Origin: Haloferax gibbonsii ATCC 33959
GTDB lineage: Archaea; Halobacteriota; Halobacteria; Halobacteriales; Haloferacaceae
NCBI RefSeq assembly: GCF_000336775.1
Contig: NZ_AOLJ01000028.1
Span: 184,143-248,142, forward strand
Length of the DNA: 64,000 nt
Direction of reading: 5' to 3'
Under the pieces are notes generated by a model. It searched no databases. It was not told the origin of the DNA and saw nothing but the letters and a program-made list of their open reading frames with translations. A program made the position numbers and the translations under genes. Below are positions 50,773-58,460 of this stretch, piece after piece; the stretch's first letter is position 1, and each line of letters opens with the position of its first letter.

Positions 50773-52765
50773 CGCGCGTCACCTCCCGTAGCGGTTCGGT
50801 CGGGTCCCAATCGCTCGCGGGGATACCGGCCGCTCGAAGCCGCCGCAGCCGTCGCTCCCTCGCGAGCGACGCGTATCCGGACTCGTAGCCGCGAGCGTGC
50901 GTCCGAGCCGTCGGGTCCGGACTGAGAACCGAAACGGGGTGCCCGTGCGCGTCGAACCGCCGCGCGGCGGTCACGCTCGCGTCGTCGGAGAGCGGCGAGA
51001 CGAAGACGACCCGCGTGTCCGCCCGAACTCGCCGGTGAATCTCGTGAACTGCCGCGGACGCGTCCACCTCGCCGTCCGGAGGCTCCCATCCGAACGCGGG
51101 GTTGGCCACCAGCGCCTCCCGAAGCCGGCGGTGGTGGTCGCCTCCGCGGCCGGGCGGGAGCCGACAGGACCGCGGTGAGAGCGCCGCGAGACCGACCGGC
51201 ACGCCCGCGGAGCGGAAGCGAGAGGCGAGGGCGTCAGCGGCGGCGACGCCCTGCTGGACGACCGGCTCACCGTTGCCGTCGCCGTCGCCGTCACTGTCGC
51301 TATCGCCCCCGCCACCCCATGCGACGTAGGCCTCGGTCCGCGCGTCAACGACGACGAGCACTCGCTGGCGTCGGTGTTCGTGAAACGCCACCGTCGAGAA
51401 CTCCCCCGTCTTGGCCTTCCGTCTCCAGTCGATTCGCGATGGGGGGTCACCCGGTCGATACTCTCTGACGGAGTGGAACTCGACGCCCGGCCCCGGGGCG
51501 TCCGACCGCGACCGACCCGCTCGCGTCGTCGTTCTCGCGGGGGCGCGACCGGAAAGCGGTTTTGCCGGCGGGCGGCACGAAACCGTCGTCTCGGTGTCGA
51601 CGAGCGTTTCCCGCTTGCGTACCCCGAGGGCGTCGCGCGTGACGACGAGCGCAGGGTCGAACGCGTGGTCGCCGCGGACGGCTTCGACCGTGTACGTGAC
51701 GCTCGCACGCTTCCCCGGTCGGAGCGCGGTCGCGAACTTCGGCGACCCGTCGACCACGGCGAGCCCCGGCGGAACCCCGTCGACGAGTCGGAGGTCCGCG
51801 AGCGTCGCGTCGCCGACGTTCCGAACCGAGAGGGTCACCTCGACCTCGTCGCCGACCGCGGGTTCGGCGTCGCTGACCGCTCTTTCGACCGCCACCGCCT
51901 GCGATGGGGTCGGAACCGCGCGGGCGTACCCCGAGACGGTGATTCCGAACAGCGCGAGGAGGAGCAGTCCCGGTCGCAGCGTGACGATTCCGAGCCCGCC
52001 GACTGCGAGCGCTGCGGCGGTCACGCCGTGGACCCGGTCAGTCGCCGACTCGCGTTCGAGGCTCTCTTCGCCGTCCGGGAGATATCGGCTCGTCCGCACG
52101 GCGGGTTCGTCCCCGAACGCCGCCCGAACGTCGGCCGACGGGGCCGGTGTCACGTCGCCCGCGCCGGACCGCTTCGACAGCGCGGCAGCGGCGCGACGCG
52201 CCCGACGAGCGAACGGCGGCTCGCCGCGGACCAGCGCGCGGGCGTATCCCGAGGGCGACAGCGACGGGACGAGGTCGCCGGCGAAGAACGCCGATGCGAG
52301 CGGGTCGTCCGTCCAACTCCCGTCGCGGAGCCGCGTTTCGACCTCACTCGGGCTCGGCCCGTCACCCCGAGAGAGCACGCTCGTCGCCGCGCCCCGGAGG
52401 TCGTCGCGGAGCTCCCGGCGGTTCGCCGGCTCCGCGTCGCGCCGGTCGGTCCACTCGATTGCGTTCACTCGCCGGGCGAACTCCGCCCCCGACGGGTCGT
52501 ACTGCGGACGACGCTCCGGCGAGGGGAACGCGTCTGCGGTGGCCGCCTTTCCCCCACTGTCGCTCGCGGCGTCCCCGCTGAGAGCGTTCAACAGCGAGCG
52601 GGCGGCGAGGGCGGCGGCGGCGACGCCGACGACGGCGACGGGTGCCGTTCGGGCGGCCCCTGTAAGTGAGACGCCGCGGGCGACGCCCGGAGAAGCGACG
52701 AGCAGTACGCCGACGAGGCCCGACGCGAGGCCGACGAGCAACAACCCGCGGCGAGCGCGGCTCAC
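50741..52765 (-). CDS. DUF58 domain-containing protein (MoxR-associated type)
   Basis: 674 residues. It starts with two hydrophobic segments, has a soluble stretch, then a second membrane pair (VTAAALAVGGLGIVTLRPGLLLLALFGITVSGYARA). A CARDB-like beta domain follows (VSDAEPAVGDEVEVTLSVRNVGDATLADLRLVDGVPPGLAV). The DUF58/VWA-like part has GVEFHSVREYRPGDPPSRIDWRRKAKTGEFSTVAFHEHRRQRVLVVVDA, the conserved core of the family. The GTG start at 52765 overlaps the DUF4129 stop (GTGA). Such proteins usually work with a MoxR AAA+ ATPase in maturation of other proteins; no MoxR gene is in view. Confidence 0.88.
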   Translation of the reverse strand: MSRARRGLLLVGLASGLVGVLLVASPGVARGVSLTGAARTAPVAVVGVAAAALAARSLLNALSGDAASDSGGKAATADAFPSPERRPQYDPSGAEFARRVNAIEWTDRRDAEPANRRELRDDLRGAATSVLSRGDGPSPSEVETRLRDGSWTDDPLASAFFAGDLVPSLSPSGYARALVRGEPPFARRARRAAAALSKRSGAGDVTPAPSADVRAAFGDEPAVRTSRYLPDGEESLERESATDRVHGVTAAALAVGGLGIVTLRPGLLLLALFGITVSGYARAVPTPSQAVAVERAVSDAEPAVGDEVEVTLSVRNVGDATLADLRLVDGVPPGLAVVDGSPKFATALRPGKRASVTYTVEAVRGDHAFDPALVVTRDALGVRKRETLVDTETTVSCRPPAKPLSGRAPARTTTRAGRSRSDAPGPGVEFHSVREYRPGDPPSRIDWRRKAKTGEFSTVAFHEHRRQRVLVVVDARTEAYVAWGGGGDSDSDGDGDGNGEPVVQQGVAAADALASRFRSAGVPVGLAALSPRSCRLPPGRGGDHHRRLREALVANPAFGWEPPDGEVDASAAVHEIHRRVRADTRVVFVSPLSDDASVTAARRFDAHGHPVSVLSPDPTARTHARGYESGYASLARERRLRRLRAAGIPASDWDPTEPLREVTRGGQSRATTSR

Positions 52766-53460
52766 GGTTCGCGCCCGTCCGGCCAGTTCTCGTCTCGCCG
52801 CAGCGCGTCGAGCGCGTCTTCGGCCCGTCGCTCGCGCTCGTCGGTCGGCCGTTTCCCGCCGTACCGAACTGCGCGGAACAGCTCGGTGAGTGACTCGACT
52901 GTGCCCGCGGGCAAGCCGGCGTCGGCGGCCGTGCGGGCGAGTTCGGCCGGCGTCTGTCGCGGGGTGGCCGCCGCGCCGAGCGCGGACACCATCGCGAACC
53001 AAGCGCGGGAGATGCCGTTCGCCGGCGGGCCGCCCCAGTCGGACGGCGCCGGCGCGTTCCGTTCCGACGGTTTGTGGTCCGCGCCTCCCCGCTCCTCCGT
53101 CGTCTCGGCCGCCCGCGCGTCGTCGTCGGTGAGTCGGCGGAAGACGAGCACCACCGCACCGACGACGAGTGCGCCCCCGACGGCGAGGCGCGAGCGCAGT
53201 CCGCCGGCCGGCGACGACTGCTCCCCGAGACTGCCGAGTACGCCGTCGTCCGGAAGCACCAGCCGACCGACTGAGGGTCGGTCCGGACGGTCGGGTTGCC
53301 TGCTCGGCCCCGACTGCTCGCGGGGCGCTACCGACCCATCGGCCGACTCCGCGACGGCCGGTCCGTCCGGTCTCGCGGCGTCGAGCGACCCCGCGGCGAG
53401 GCCGAGGGTGATGAGCGCGAACGCGGTGATGGCGAGGGCGGCGACGTGGGTGGTTCGCAT
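52762..53460 (-). CDS. DUF4129 domain-containing membrane protein
   Basis: 232 residues. An N-terminal signal-like segment (MRTTHVAALAITAFALITLGLAAGS) and one central membrane helix (LAVGGALVVGAVVLVFRR) are followed by the cytosolic DUF4129 domain (ISRAWFAMVSALGAAATPRQTPAELARTAADAGLPAGTVESLTELFRAVRYGGKRPTDERERRAEDAL). DUF4129 proteins are usual partners of DUF58 proteins in membrane-bound MoxR systems. It overlaps the DUF58 start and begins 24 bp after the preceding gene. Confidence 0.88.
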   Translation of the reverse strand: MRTTHVAALAITAFALITLGLAAGSLDAARPDGPAVAESADGSVAPREQSGPSRQPDRPDRPSVGRLVLPDDGVLGSLGEQSSPAGGLRSRLAVGGALVVGAVVLVFRRLTDDDARAAETTEERGGADHKPSERNAPAPSDWGGPPANGISRAWFAMVSALGAAATPRQTPAELARTAADAGLPAGTVESLTELFRAVRYGGKRPTDERERRAEDALDALRRDENWPDGREP

Positions 53461-53484
53461 GGGTGTGCGGACTGTGTCGGGTCG

Positions 53485-53886
53485 TCACCGCCTCGCGACG
53501 AGGCCGATGAGGGCGACCAGTGCGACCAGCGCGCCCCCGAGCAGTACGCCCGAGAGGTCCGACGACGCGTCCATGCTGAGCCAGAGCCCGCTGACGAGAC
53601 AGGCCAGCGCACCGGCGGCAGCAGCTGTTTCGAGGGGTCTGACGGCCGCCGGGCCGTCGCCGAGTCGTCCGACCACAGAGCGTCCGAGCACGACGAGCGG
53701 GAAGACGCCCGCGACGACGACGCCGAGGTGAATCGCCACGACGCCGGCGATTTCGAGTGGTGGGACGATGCCACTAGTGGCCGCCCCGAGGGCATACGTT
53801 CCGAGGAGCCCGGCGAGGAAGGCCGCGAGGAATCGTTCGACGCTGTCCGTCGAGACGCGGGGGAGGGTGTCCGTAACGGGAGCCAT
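53485..53886 (-). CDS. Small membrane protein, first gene of the DUF4129/DUF58 operon
   Basis: 133 residues with four hydrophobic segments (FLAAFLAGLLGTYALGAATSGIV, IAGVVAIHLGVVVAGVFPLVVLGRSVVG, AAAAGALACLVSGLWLSMDAS, GVLLGGALVALVALIGLVARR). No family is named with certainty. It is followed after 24 bp by the DUF4129 gene, so it is probably a membrane partner of that complex. The ATG at 53886 was chosen over a TTG 15 nt upstream; an AT-rich ATTTTTAGCAATG lies about 30 nt before it. Confidence 0.7.
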   Translation of the reverse strand: MAPVTDTLPRVSTDSVERFLAAFLAGLLGTYALGAATSGIVPPLEIAGVVAIHLGVVVAGVFPLVVLGRSVVGRLGDGPAAVRPLETAAAAGALACLVSGLWLSMDASSDLSGVLLGGALVALVALIGLVARR

Positions 53887-53979
53887 GCGCAAACATTTCA
53901 ATTCATTGCTAAAAATACCCGAGGTTCCCCGACCGCGGGCGAGCGGTTCCGGTCGGCTGCGACCGAAGGTACTTTATGA

Positions 53980-53997
53980 TTTTAGGTTGGCCTAAAA
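53980..53997. promoter_or_regulatory. DtxR-type operator TTTTAGG-TTGG-CCTAAAA
   Basis: Perfect 7-bp arms, 2 nt before the ATG at 54000 and directly after a TATA-like ACTTTATG (53971-53978). It is the best of three such sites in the window, all on promoters of paralogous binding-protein genes. Confidence 0.78.
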
Positions 53998-53999
53998 AT

Positions 54000-55283
54000 A
54001 TGGGAGAAGACGACGCCTCTCGAATCGGGCTGACGCGGCGACGGTGCCTCAAACGTGGCGGTGCGGCCGCCGCGGGCGGATTGCTCGCCGGGTGTACGAG
54101 CGACCCGTCGGGGTCGACAGACTCGACGGCGACCGAAACCGCGGACGCGACCGCGACCACGACGACGTCCCCCACCGAGACGGAGACGACGACCGACGGT
54201 GAGGGGGACAGCGGTTCGTACTCGGTGTCGATGGCACCGGTCGGCGAGGTCGAGTTCGACGCCGTGCCGACGAGCGTCCTGACCTACTACCCGGTGTCGG
54301 CCGACGCGGCGGTCGCTTTCGGCCACGGCGACGCCATCACCGGTATCGGCTACGACAAGGAACTGTTCGGCAACACGGTCGACTACTACTACGACGCGCT
54401 CGACGGCGTGGAGTTCGAGTGGGAAGAGCTCGGTCGCGTCACGCCGGCGTCGAACCCGAACGCCCTCGACAGAGAGCTGTTCTACGAACTGGACAGCGAC
54501 GTTCACTTCCTCGACCCGGCTCTCCTCCGGAGTAGCTCGTTCGATTGGTCCGAAGACGAGGTCGCGTCGATCGCGTCCGACGTGGGTCCGTGGTTCGGCA
54601 ACTACTACAGCCGGACGAACGCCGAACCGCCGGAGCCCTACCGCGACCGCTACGAGTACTACACGCTGTGGGAGTACCTCGGCCACATCGCGGCGGTGTT
54701 CCGGGAAGAAGAGCGCTACCGAGCGTTCAAGTCGCTTCGCGACGAGCTCGTCGCCCGGATACAGGCCGACCTCCCGCCGGTGTCCGAGCGGCCGTCGCTC
54801 GCGGTCGTCGCCTACACCGGCGGGACGTTCTGGCCGTACGACTTCACGCAGGAGGGCTACCTCTGGGCGCACCTTCGACCGTTCGGGATGCCGAACGCCT
54901 TCGCGGCCACCGACGCCGAGACCGGGTCGGGCGGGTCGTACGACTACGAAGCGATGGTCGAAACCGCGCCCGACGTGGTCCTCCGGTACTGGGGGACCGC
55001 GCTCGGCGACTCGTTCAGTTCGAACCGCGAGGCGGTGCTTTCTGACCCCCTCGCGGACGAGGTGCCCGCGTTCCGCGACGGGCGGTACTTCCCGTCCGGA
55101 AACGGGATGCAGGGGCCGATTATGAACCTGTTCCAGCTGGAGATGACTGCGAAACAGCTGTTCCCCGACCGGTTCGGGGAGTGGCCCGGCTACGGCGATG
55201 GCGAAGCGTACCCCGAGATACCCGAGGACGGGCGGCTGTTCGACCGTGACCGCGTCACCGATATCGTCACCGGCGAGTTCTGA
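54000..55283 (+). CDS. Tat-exported substrate-binding lipoprotein, paralogue C
   Basis: 427 residues. Signal: LTRRRCLKRGGAAAAGGLLAGC (Arg13-15, Cys32), then a Thr/Glu/Asp-rich linker to about residue 75. The binding domain aligns by eye with paralogues A and B: AVAFGHGDAITGIGYD, YELDSDVHFLDPALL, VGPWFGNYYSRTNAEPPEPY, ETAPDVVLRYWG, and MQGPIMNLFQLEMTAKQLFPDRFGEWPGY...EIPEDGRLFDRDRVTDIV. No transport partner genes are adjacent. An in-frame ATG at 53976 lies within the TATA-like box and operator, so 54000 is the better start. Confidence 0.88.
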   Translation: MGEDDASRIGLTRRRCLKRGGAAAAGGLLAGCTSDPSGSTDSTATETADATATTTTSPTETETTTDGEGDSGSYSVSMAPVGEVEFDAVPTSVLTYYPVSADAAVAFGHGDAITGIGYDKELFGNTVDYYYDALDGVEFEWEELGRVTPASNPNALDRELFYELDSDVHFLDPALLRSSSFDWSEDEVASIASDVGPWFGNYYSRTNAEPPEPYRDRYEYYTLWEYLGHIAAVFREEERYRAFKSLRDELVARIQADLPPVSERPSLAVVAYTGGTFWPYDFTQEGYLWAHLRPFGMPNAFAATDAETGSGGSYDYEAMVETAPDVVLRYWGTALGDSFSSNREAVLSDPLADEVPAFRDGRYFPSGNGMQGPIMNLFQLEMTAKQLFPDRFGEWPGYGDGEAYPEIPEDGRLFDRDRVTDIVTGEF

Positions 55284-55416
55284 CCGTCGGTCGGGCGACG
55301 GCCGGACAATCTCGGTCGGCGACGCCGCACCTCGAACCGAAATTATTAGATTCGAAACCGAGCGCCGTCTCGCTCGGTCCCTAACTATAGAGGTCGAACC
55401 TATGTGTCACCTCGGG

Positions 55417-55434
55417 AGTTATCATTTGATAACT
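55417..55434. promoter_or_regulatory. Palindrome AGTTATCA-TT-TGATAACT before kinase gene
   Basis: Perfect 8-bp arms ending 4 nt before the ATG at 55439. Depending on the transcription start (TATA-like AACTATAG at about 55383), it is either an operator or a leader hairpin that could mask the start. Single TGATAACT/AGTTATCA words also occur at 7614-7621 and 11911-11918, both just before start codons. Confidence 0.55.
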
Positions 55435-55438
55435 ACCG

Positions 55439-57637
55439 ATGACGACCTCGAAATCTCCGCACATCGTCTACGTTGACGACGATTCGGCGCTCTTGGACCT
55501 CGGCGAGACGTACCTCCGAAAGCTCTCTTCGTTCGAGGTGACGACCTGTGCGGACCCCGAAGTCGCTCTCGATATCGTTCGTGATTCTGATATCGACTGC
55601 GTGGTCAGCGACTACGACATGCCGGCGATGACCGGCGTCGAACTCCTCGAAACGGTCCGCGAGGAACACGGCTCGCTCCCTTTCATCCTCTTTACCGGCA
55701 AGGGGAGCGAGGAGGTCGCGAGCGACGCCATCTCCGCGGGCGTCACCGACTACCTGCAGAAACAGCCCTCCTCCGAGCAGTACGAACTGCTCGTCAACCG
55801 CATCGAAAACAGCGTCTCGGAACACCGGGCGACCCGCCGCGCGGAGCGCTACGAGACCGTCCTCGAAGCCCTCGGCTACCCCGTCTACGTCGTCGACGAG
55901 CGCGGCCGCTTCACCTACGTCAACGACGCCTTCGCCGACCTCTCGGGCCACGCCGTCGACGAGATTCTCGGGCGCGGCCCGGAACTCGTGAAAGACGACG
56001 GAGACGTGCGGAAGGCGGCCGACGAACTCGGGGGGATTCTCTCGTCGCGCGGCCCCGACACGACCCAGTTCGAAATCGAGATACGGACGGCCGACGGCGA
56101 GGTAGTCCCGTGCCGCGACCACATGGGGTATCTCCCCTACGAGGGCGAGGCGTTCCGGGGCTCGGTCGGTATCCTCCGGGACATCTCCGGTGAGCGGGCG
56201 CGCCGGGACGAACTCGCCCGCGACGAGCACATCATCCGCGCCGCGGGCGACCCGGTTTACTCGCTCGACTCCGACGACCGCTTCGAGTACGTCAACGACG
56301 CCTTCGTCGACCTCGTCGGCCACGACCGCGAACGCGTCCTCGGCTCGCACCTCTCGTCGTACCTCCCCGACGCGGACTACGAGACCTACGAGTCGCTCCG
56401 GGCGTCGCTCGGCGACGGCGCGGAGACCGACCGGCTCACCTTCGAGACGCAACTCCTCGCGGCCGACGGCGACGGCCGCGACCGCGTGCCCATGGAGTGT
56501 CACCTCACGCTCTTACACGACGACGGCTGCGAGGTCGTCGGCACGACGGGCATCCTCCGGGACATCTCCGAGCGACTGGCCCAGGAGGCCGAACTGTCGC
56601 TGATGCGCCGCGCCATCGACGAGGCCTCGGTCGGCATCACCATCACGGGCCCGAGCGAGGACGACTGTCCCATCGTCTACGCCAACGGCGCCTTCGAGGA
56701 CCTCACCGGCTACGACGCCGAGGAGGTTCTCGGCGAGAACCACCGCGTCCTGCAGGGACCGGACACCGCCGAAGAGGACTGCGAGCGGTTCCGCGAGGCC
56801 ATCGCCGACGAAGAGCCGTGCAGCGTCGAACTCCTCAACTACCGCCGCGACGGGACGCCGTTTTGGAATCAGTCCGAGATAACGCCGGTCCACGGCGACG
56901 ACGGGAGCGTCACGAACTACATCGGCTTCCAGCGCGAGGTGACAGAGCGCAACGCCCGCCAGCGCCTGCTCGAACGCCAGAACGAGCGCTTCAGCGAGTT
57001 CACGCGCGTCGTCTCCCACGACCTCCGGACCCCGCTGACGACCGCGCGGGGGTACTTCGACATCGTCGCCGAGTCGCCCGGCGACGCGGACGCCGAGGAC
57101 CTTCGAAAGCTCGGACAGAGCCTCGACCGGGTCGAGGAGTTGCTCTCGGACCTGACTGCGCTCGCCGCGCAGGGTGATGCGGTCGCCGAGCCGGAGCCCC
57201 TCGACTTCCGGCGCGTGGCCGAACGCGCGTGGGAGACGGTCCCGACCGCCGACGCCGAACTGCGGTTCGACCGGACCGACGGCGGCGCGTCGCGGACGAT
57301 AGCGGCCGACGAGAGCAGGCTCCGACAGCTCCTCGAAAACCTGTTCGAGAACGCCGTCGTCCACGGCGGCGAGGACGTGGTCGTGACGGCCGGCCGGACC
57401 CGAAGCGGGTTCTTCGTCGAGGACGACGGCGAGGGCTTCCCCGACGGCACGCCCCCTCACGAGTGCTTCGAAGCCGGGGTGAGCGAGCGCCGCAGCGGCG
57501 GTCTCGGCCTCGCCATCGTCAAGCAAATCGCGGCCGCCCACGACTGGACGCCCGCCGCCGAGTACGGTTCGAACGGGGGCGCGCGGTTCGTCTTCACCGA
57601 GTCGACGACGGTCGCGAGACCGCCCGCCCAGCGATAG
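55439..57637 (+). CDS. Hybrid sensor: REC-PAS-PAS-LOV-like-histidine kinase
   Basis: 732 residues, cytosolic. The receiver (about 7-122) is complete (IVYVDDDS; Asp58 in VVSDYDMP). PAS domains lie at about 138-250 and 262-378. The third (about 388-504) has strong LOV-domain character: GENHRVLQGPDT, YRRDGTPFWNQSEITPVHGDDGSVTNYIGFQREVTER. The photoactive Cys of GxNCRFLQG is His435 here. The HisKA domain has His527 in VVSHDLRTPL and the HATPase LLENLFENAVVHG, VEDDGEGFP and SGGLGLAIV. The signal may be flavin redox state, light by another route, or something else. Confidence 0.9.
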   Translation: MTTSKSPHIVYVDDDSALLDLGETYLRKLSSFEVTTCADPEVALDIVRDSDIDCVVSDYDMPAMTGVELLETVREEHGSLPFILFTGKGSEEVASDAISAGVTDYLQKQPSSEQYELLVNRIENSVSEHRATRRAERYETVLEALGYPVYVVDERGRFTYVNDAFADLSGHAVDEILGRGPELVKDDGDVRKAADELGGILSSRGPDTTQFEIEIRTADGEVVPCRDHMGYLPYEGEAFRGSVGILRDISGERARRDELARDEHIIRAAGDPVYSLDSDDRFEYVNDAFVDLVGHDRERVLGSHLSSYLPDADYETYESLRASLGDGAETDRLTFETQLLAADGDGRDRVPMECHLTLLHDDGCEVVGTTGILRDISERLAQEAELSLMRRAIDEASVGITITGPSEDDCPIVYANGAFEDLTGYDAEEVLGENHRVLQGPDTAEEDCERFREAIADEEPCSVELLNYRRDGTPFWNQSEITPVHGDDGSVTNYIGFQREVTERNARQRLLERQNERFSEFTRVVSHDLRTPLTTARGYFDIVAESPGDADAEDLRKLGQSLDRVEELLSDLTALAAQGDAVAEPEPLDFRRVAERAWETVPTADAELRFDRTDGGASRTIAADESRLRQLLENLFENAVVHGGEDVVVTAGRTRSGFFVEDDGEGFPDGTPPHECFEAGVSERRSGGLGLAIVKQIAAAHDWTPAAEYGSNGGARFVFTESTTVARPPAQR

Positions 57638-57669
57638 CGGGGCGACGGCTGACGCCCGTGCCGCCGATT

Positions 57670-57690
57670 ACAATTTCTAAAATTTTCACA
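57670..57690. promoter_or_regulatory. AT-rich motif ACAATTTCTAAAATTTTCACA
   Basis: A diverged relative of the 19-mer shared by 30609 and 63467. It lies between the kinase stop and the CopG-like gene, about 95 nt before the latter's ATG. Confidence 0.35.
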
Positions 57691-57783
57691 CTTTTTGGCC
57701 GAATAGTCTCGGTTCGTCACTCGTTCGAGGCTCGCGGCGGCCGTCCGCACATCCTTAAGAACCCCTCGGAGAGTTAGACACCC

Positions 57784-58329
57784 ATGGTCACGAATCGCAT
57801 CACGGTGTCGCTCGACGAGGACGCCCAGTCGGCGCTCGACGGCCTCGCCGGCCGGACCGACAAGGCGCAGAGCGAACTCGTCCGGGAGGCGCTCGTCTTC
57901 TACGCGGCCAACTTCGAGGCGGCGACGACCGACGCCGGGCCGAACCTCGAAGCCTACCACCAGATGCTGTCGAGCGGCGAGCACGTCCTCCTCGACGTGG
58001 ATTTCCTGCACACGTTTCTCGACTACGTCGAGGACGACGACGGCGACCCCGACCCCGCGTTCCTCGACGCCGTCGACCGGGTGGCGTCGTTCCACGCCCA
58101 CGAGTACCGCGACCGGTTCGAATCGCTGGGCGAACTCCTCGACTGGCTGTCGTTCTGCGGCTTTCTCACGGTCCGTGCCTCCGAGGGCGACACCTTCCAC
58201 GTCGTCTTCCCCACCGAGTCGGTCAAGTGGTTCATGTCGCGGTTCATCGCGCTCAGCACCGAGCAGTCCCCGTTCGACATCGAGGTCGAAGAGGGCGTCT
58301 CGAAGGTGCTTCTCACCGAGGTTCGGTGA
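57784..58329 (+). CDS. CopG/ribbon-helix-helix-type regulator
   Basis: 181 residues. The first ~48 (NRITVSLDEDAQSALDGLAGRTDKAQSELVREALVFYAANF) are a ribbon-helix-helix DNA-binding domain. The remaining ~130 residues have no family I recognise; they begin LEAYHQMLSSGEHVLLDVDFLHTFLDYV and end in alternating strands and helices, with His residues that could bind metal or ligand. It lies directly upstream of the Nramp-like transporter on the same strand, with repeats resembling operators in between, and is the natural candidate regulator of the Nramp-HyuAB operon. Confidence 0.82.
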   Translation: MVTNRITVSLDEDAQSALDGLAGRTDKAQSELVREALVFYAANFEAATTDAGPNLEAYHQMLSSGEHVLLDVDFLHTFLDYVEDDDGDPDPAFLDAVDRVASFHAHEYRDRFESLGELLDWLSFCGFLTVRASEGDTFHVVFPTESVKWFMSRFIALSTEQSPFDIEVEEGVSKVLLTEVR

Positions 58330-58354
58330 GGTCCACACTCGCCGCCGATTTCAC

Positions 58355-58374
58355 ACTCGTTCATACTCCTTCAT
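58355..58374 (+). promoter_or_regulatory. Tandem 10-bp repeats ACTCGTTCAT-ACTCCTTCAT
   Basis: Two copies follow each other with a 10-bp period, about 87-106 nt before the Nramp-like ATG and upstream of a TATA-like GATTTATCAA (58412). ACTCGTTC also occurs at 57719-57726, in the promoter region of the CopG-like gene. Short repeats on one helix face are typical of ribbon-helix-helix operators. Confidence 0.5.
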
Positions 58375-58460
58375 ACGCGCTATCTCGGCGGTACACGGCC
58401 TTCTCAACGGGGATTTATCAATCAGAGTTTGATACGTCAATCCACCTCACAGGTAGAACC

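Noticed and set aside
52766-53488. DUF58 protein extended to 915 residues
   Set aside because: The extra 241 codons run through the DUF4129 gene in another frame and are Arg-rich. The GTG at 52765 overlaps the DUF4129 stop, as expected for coupled genes.
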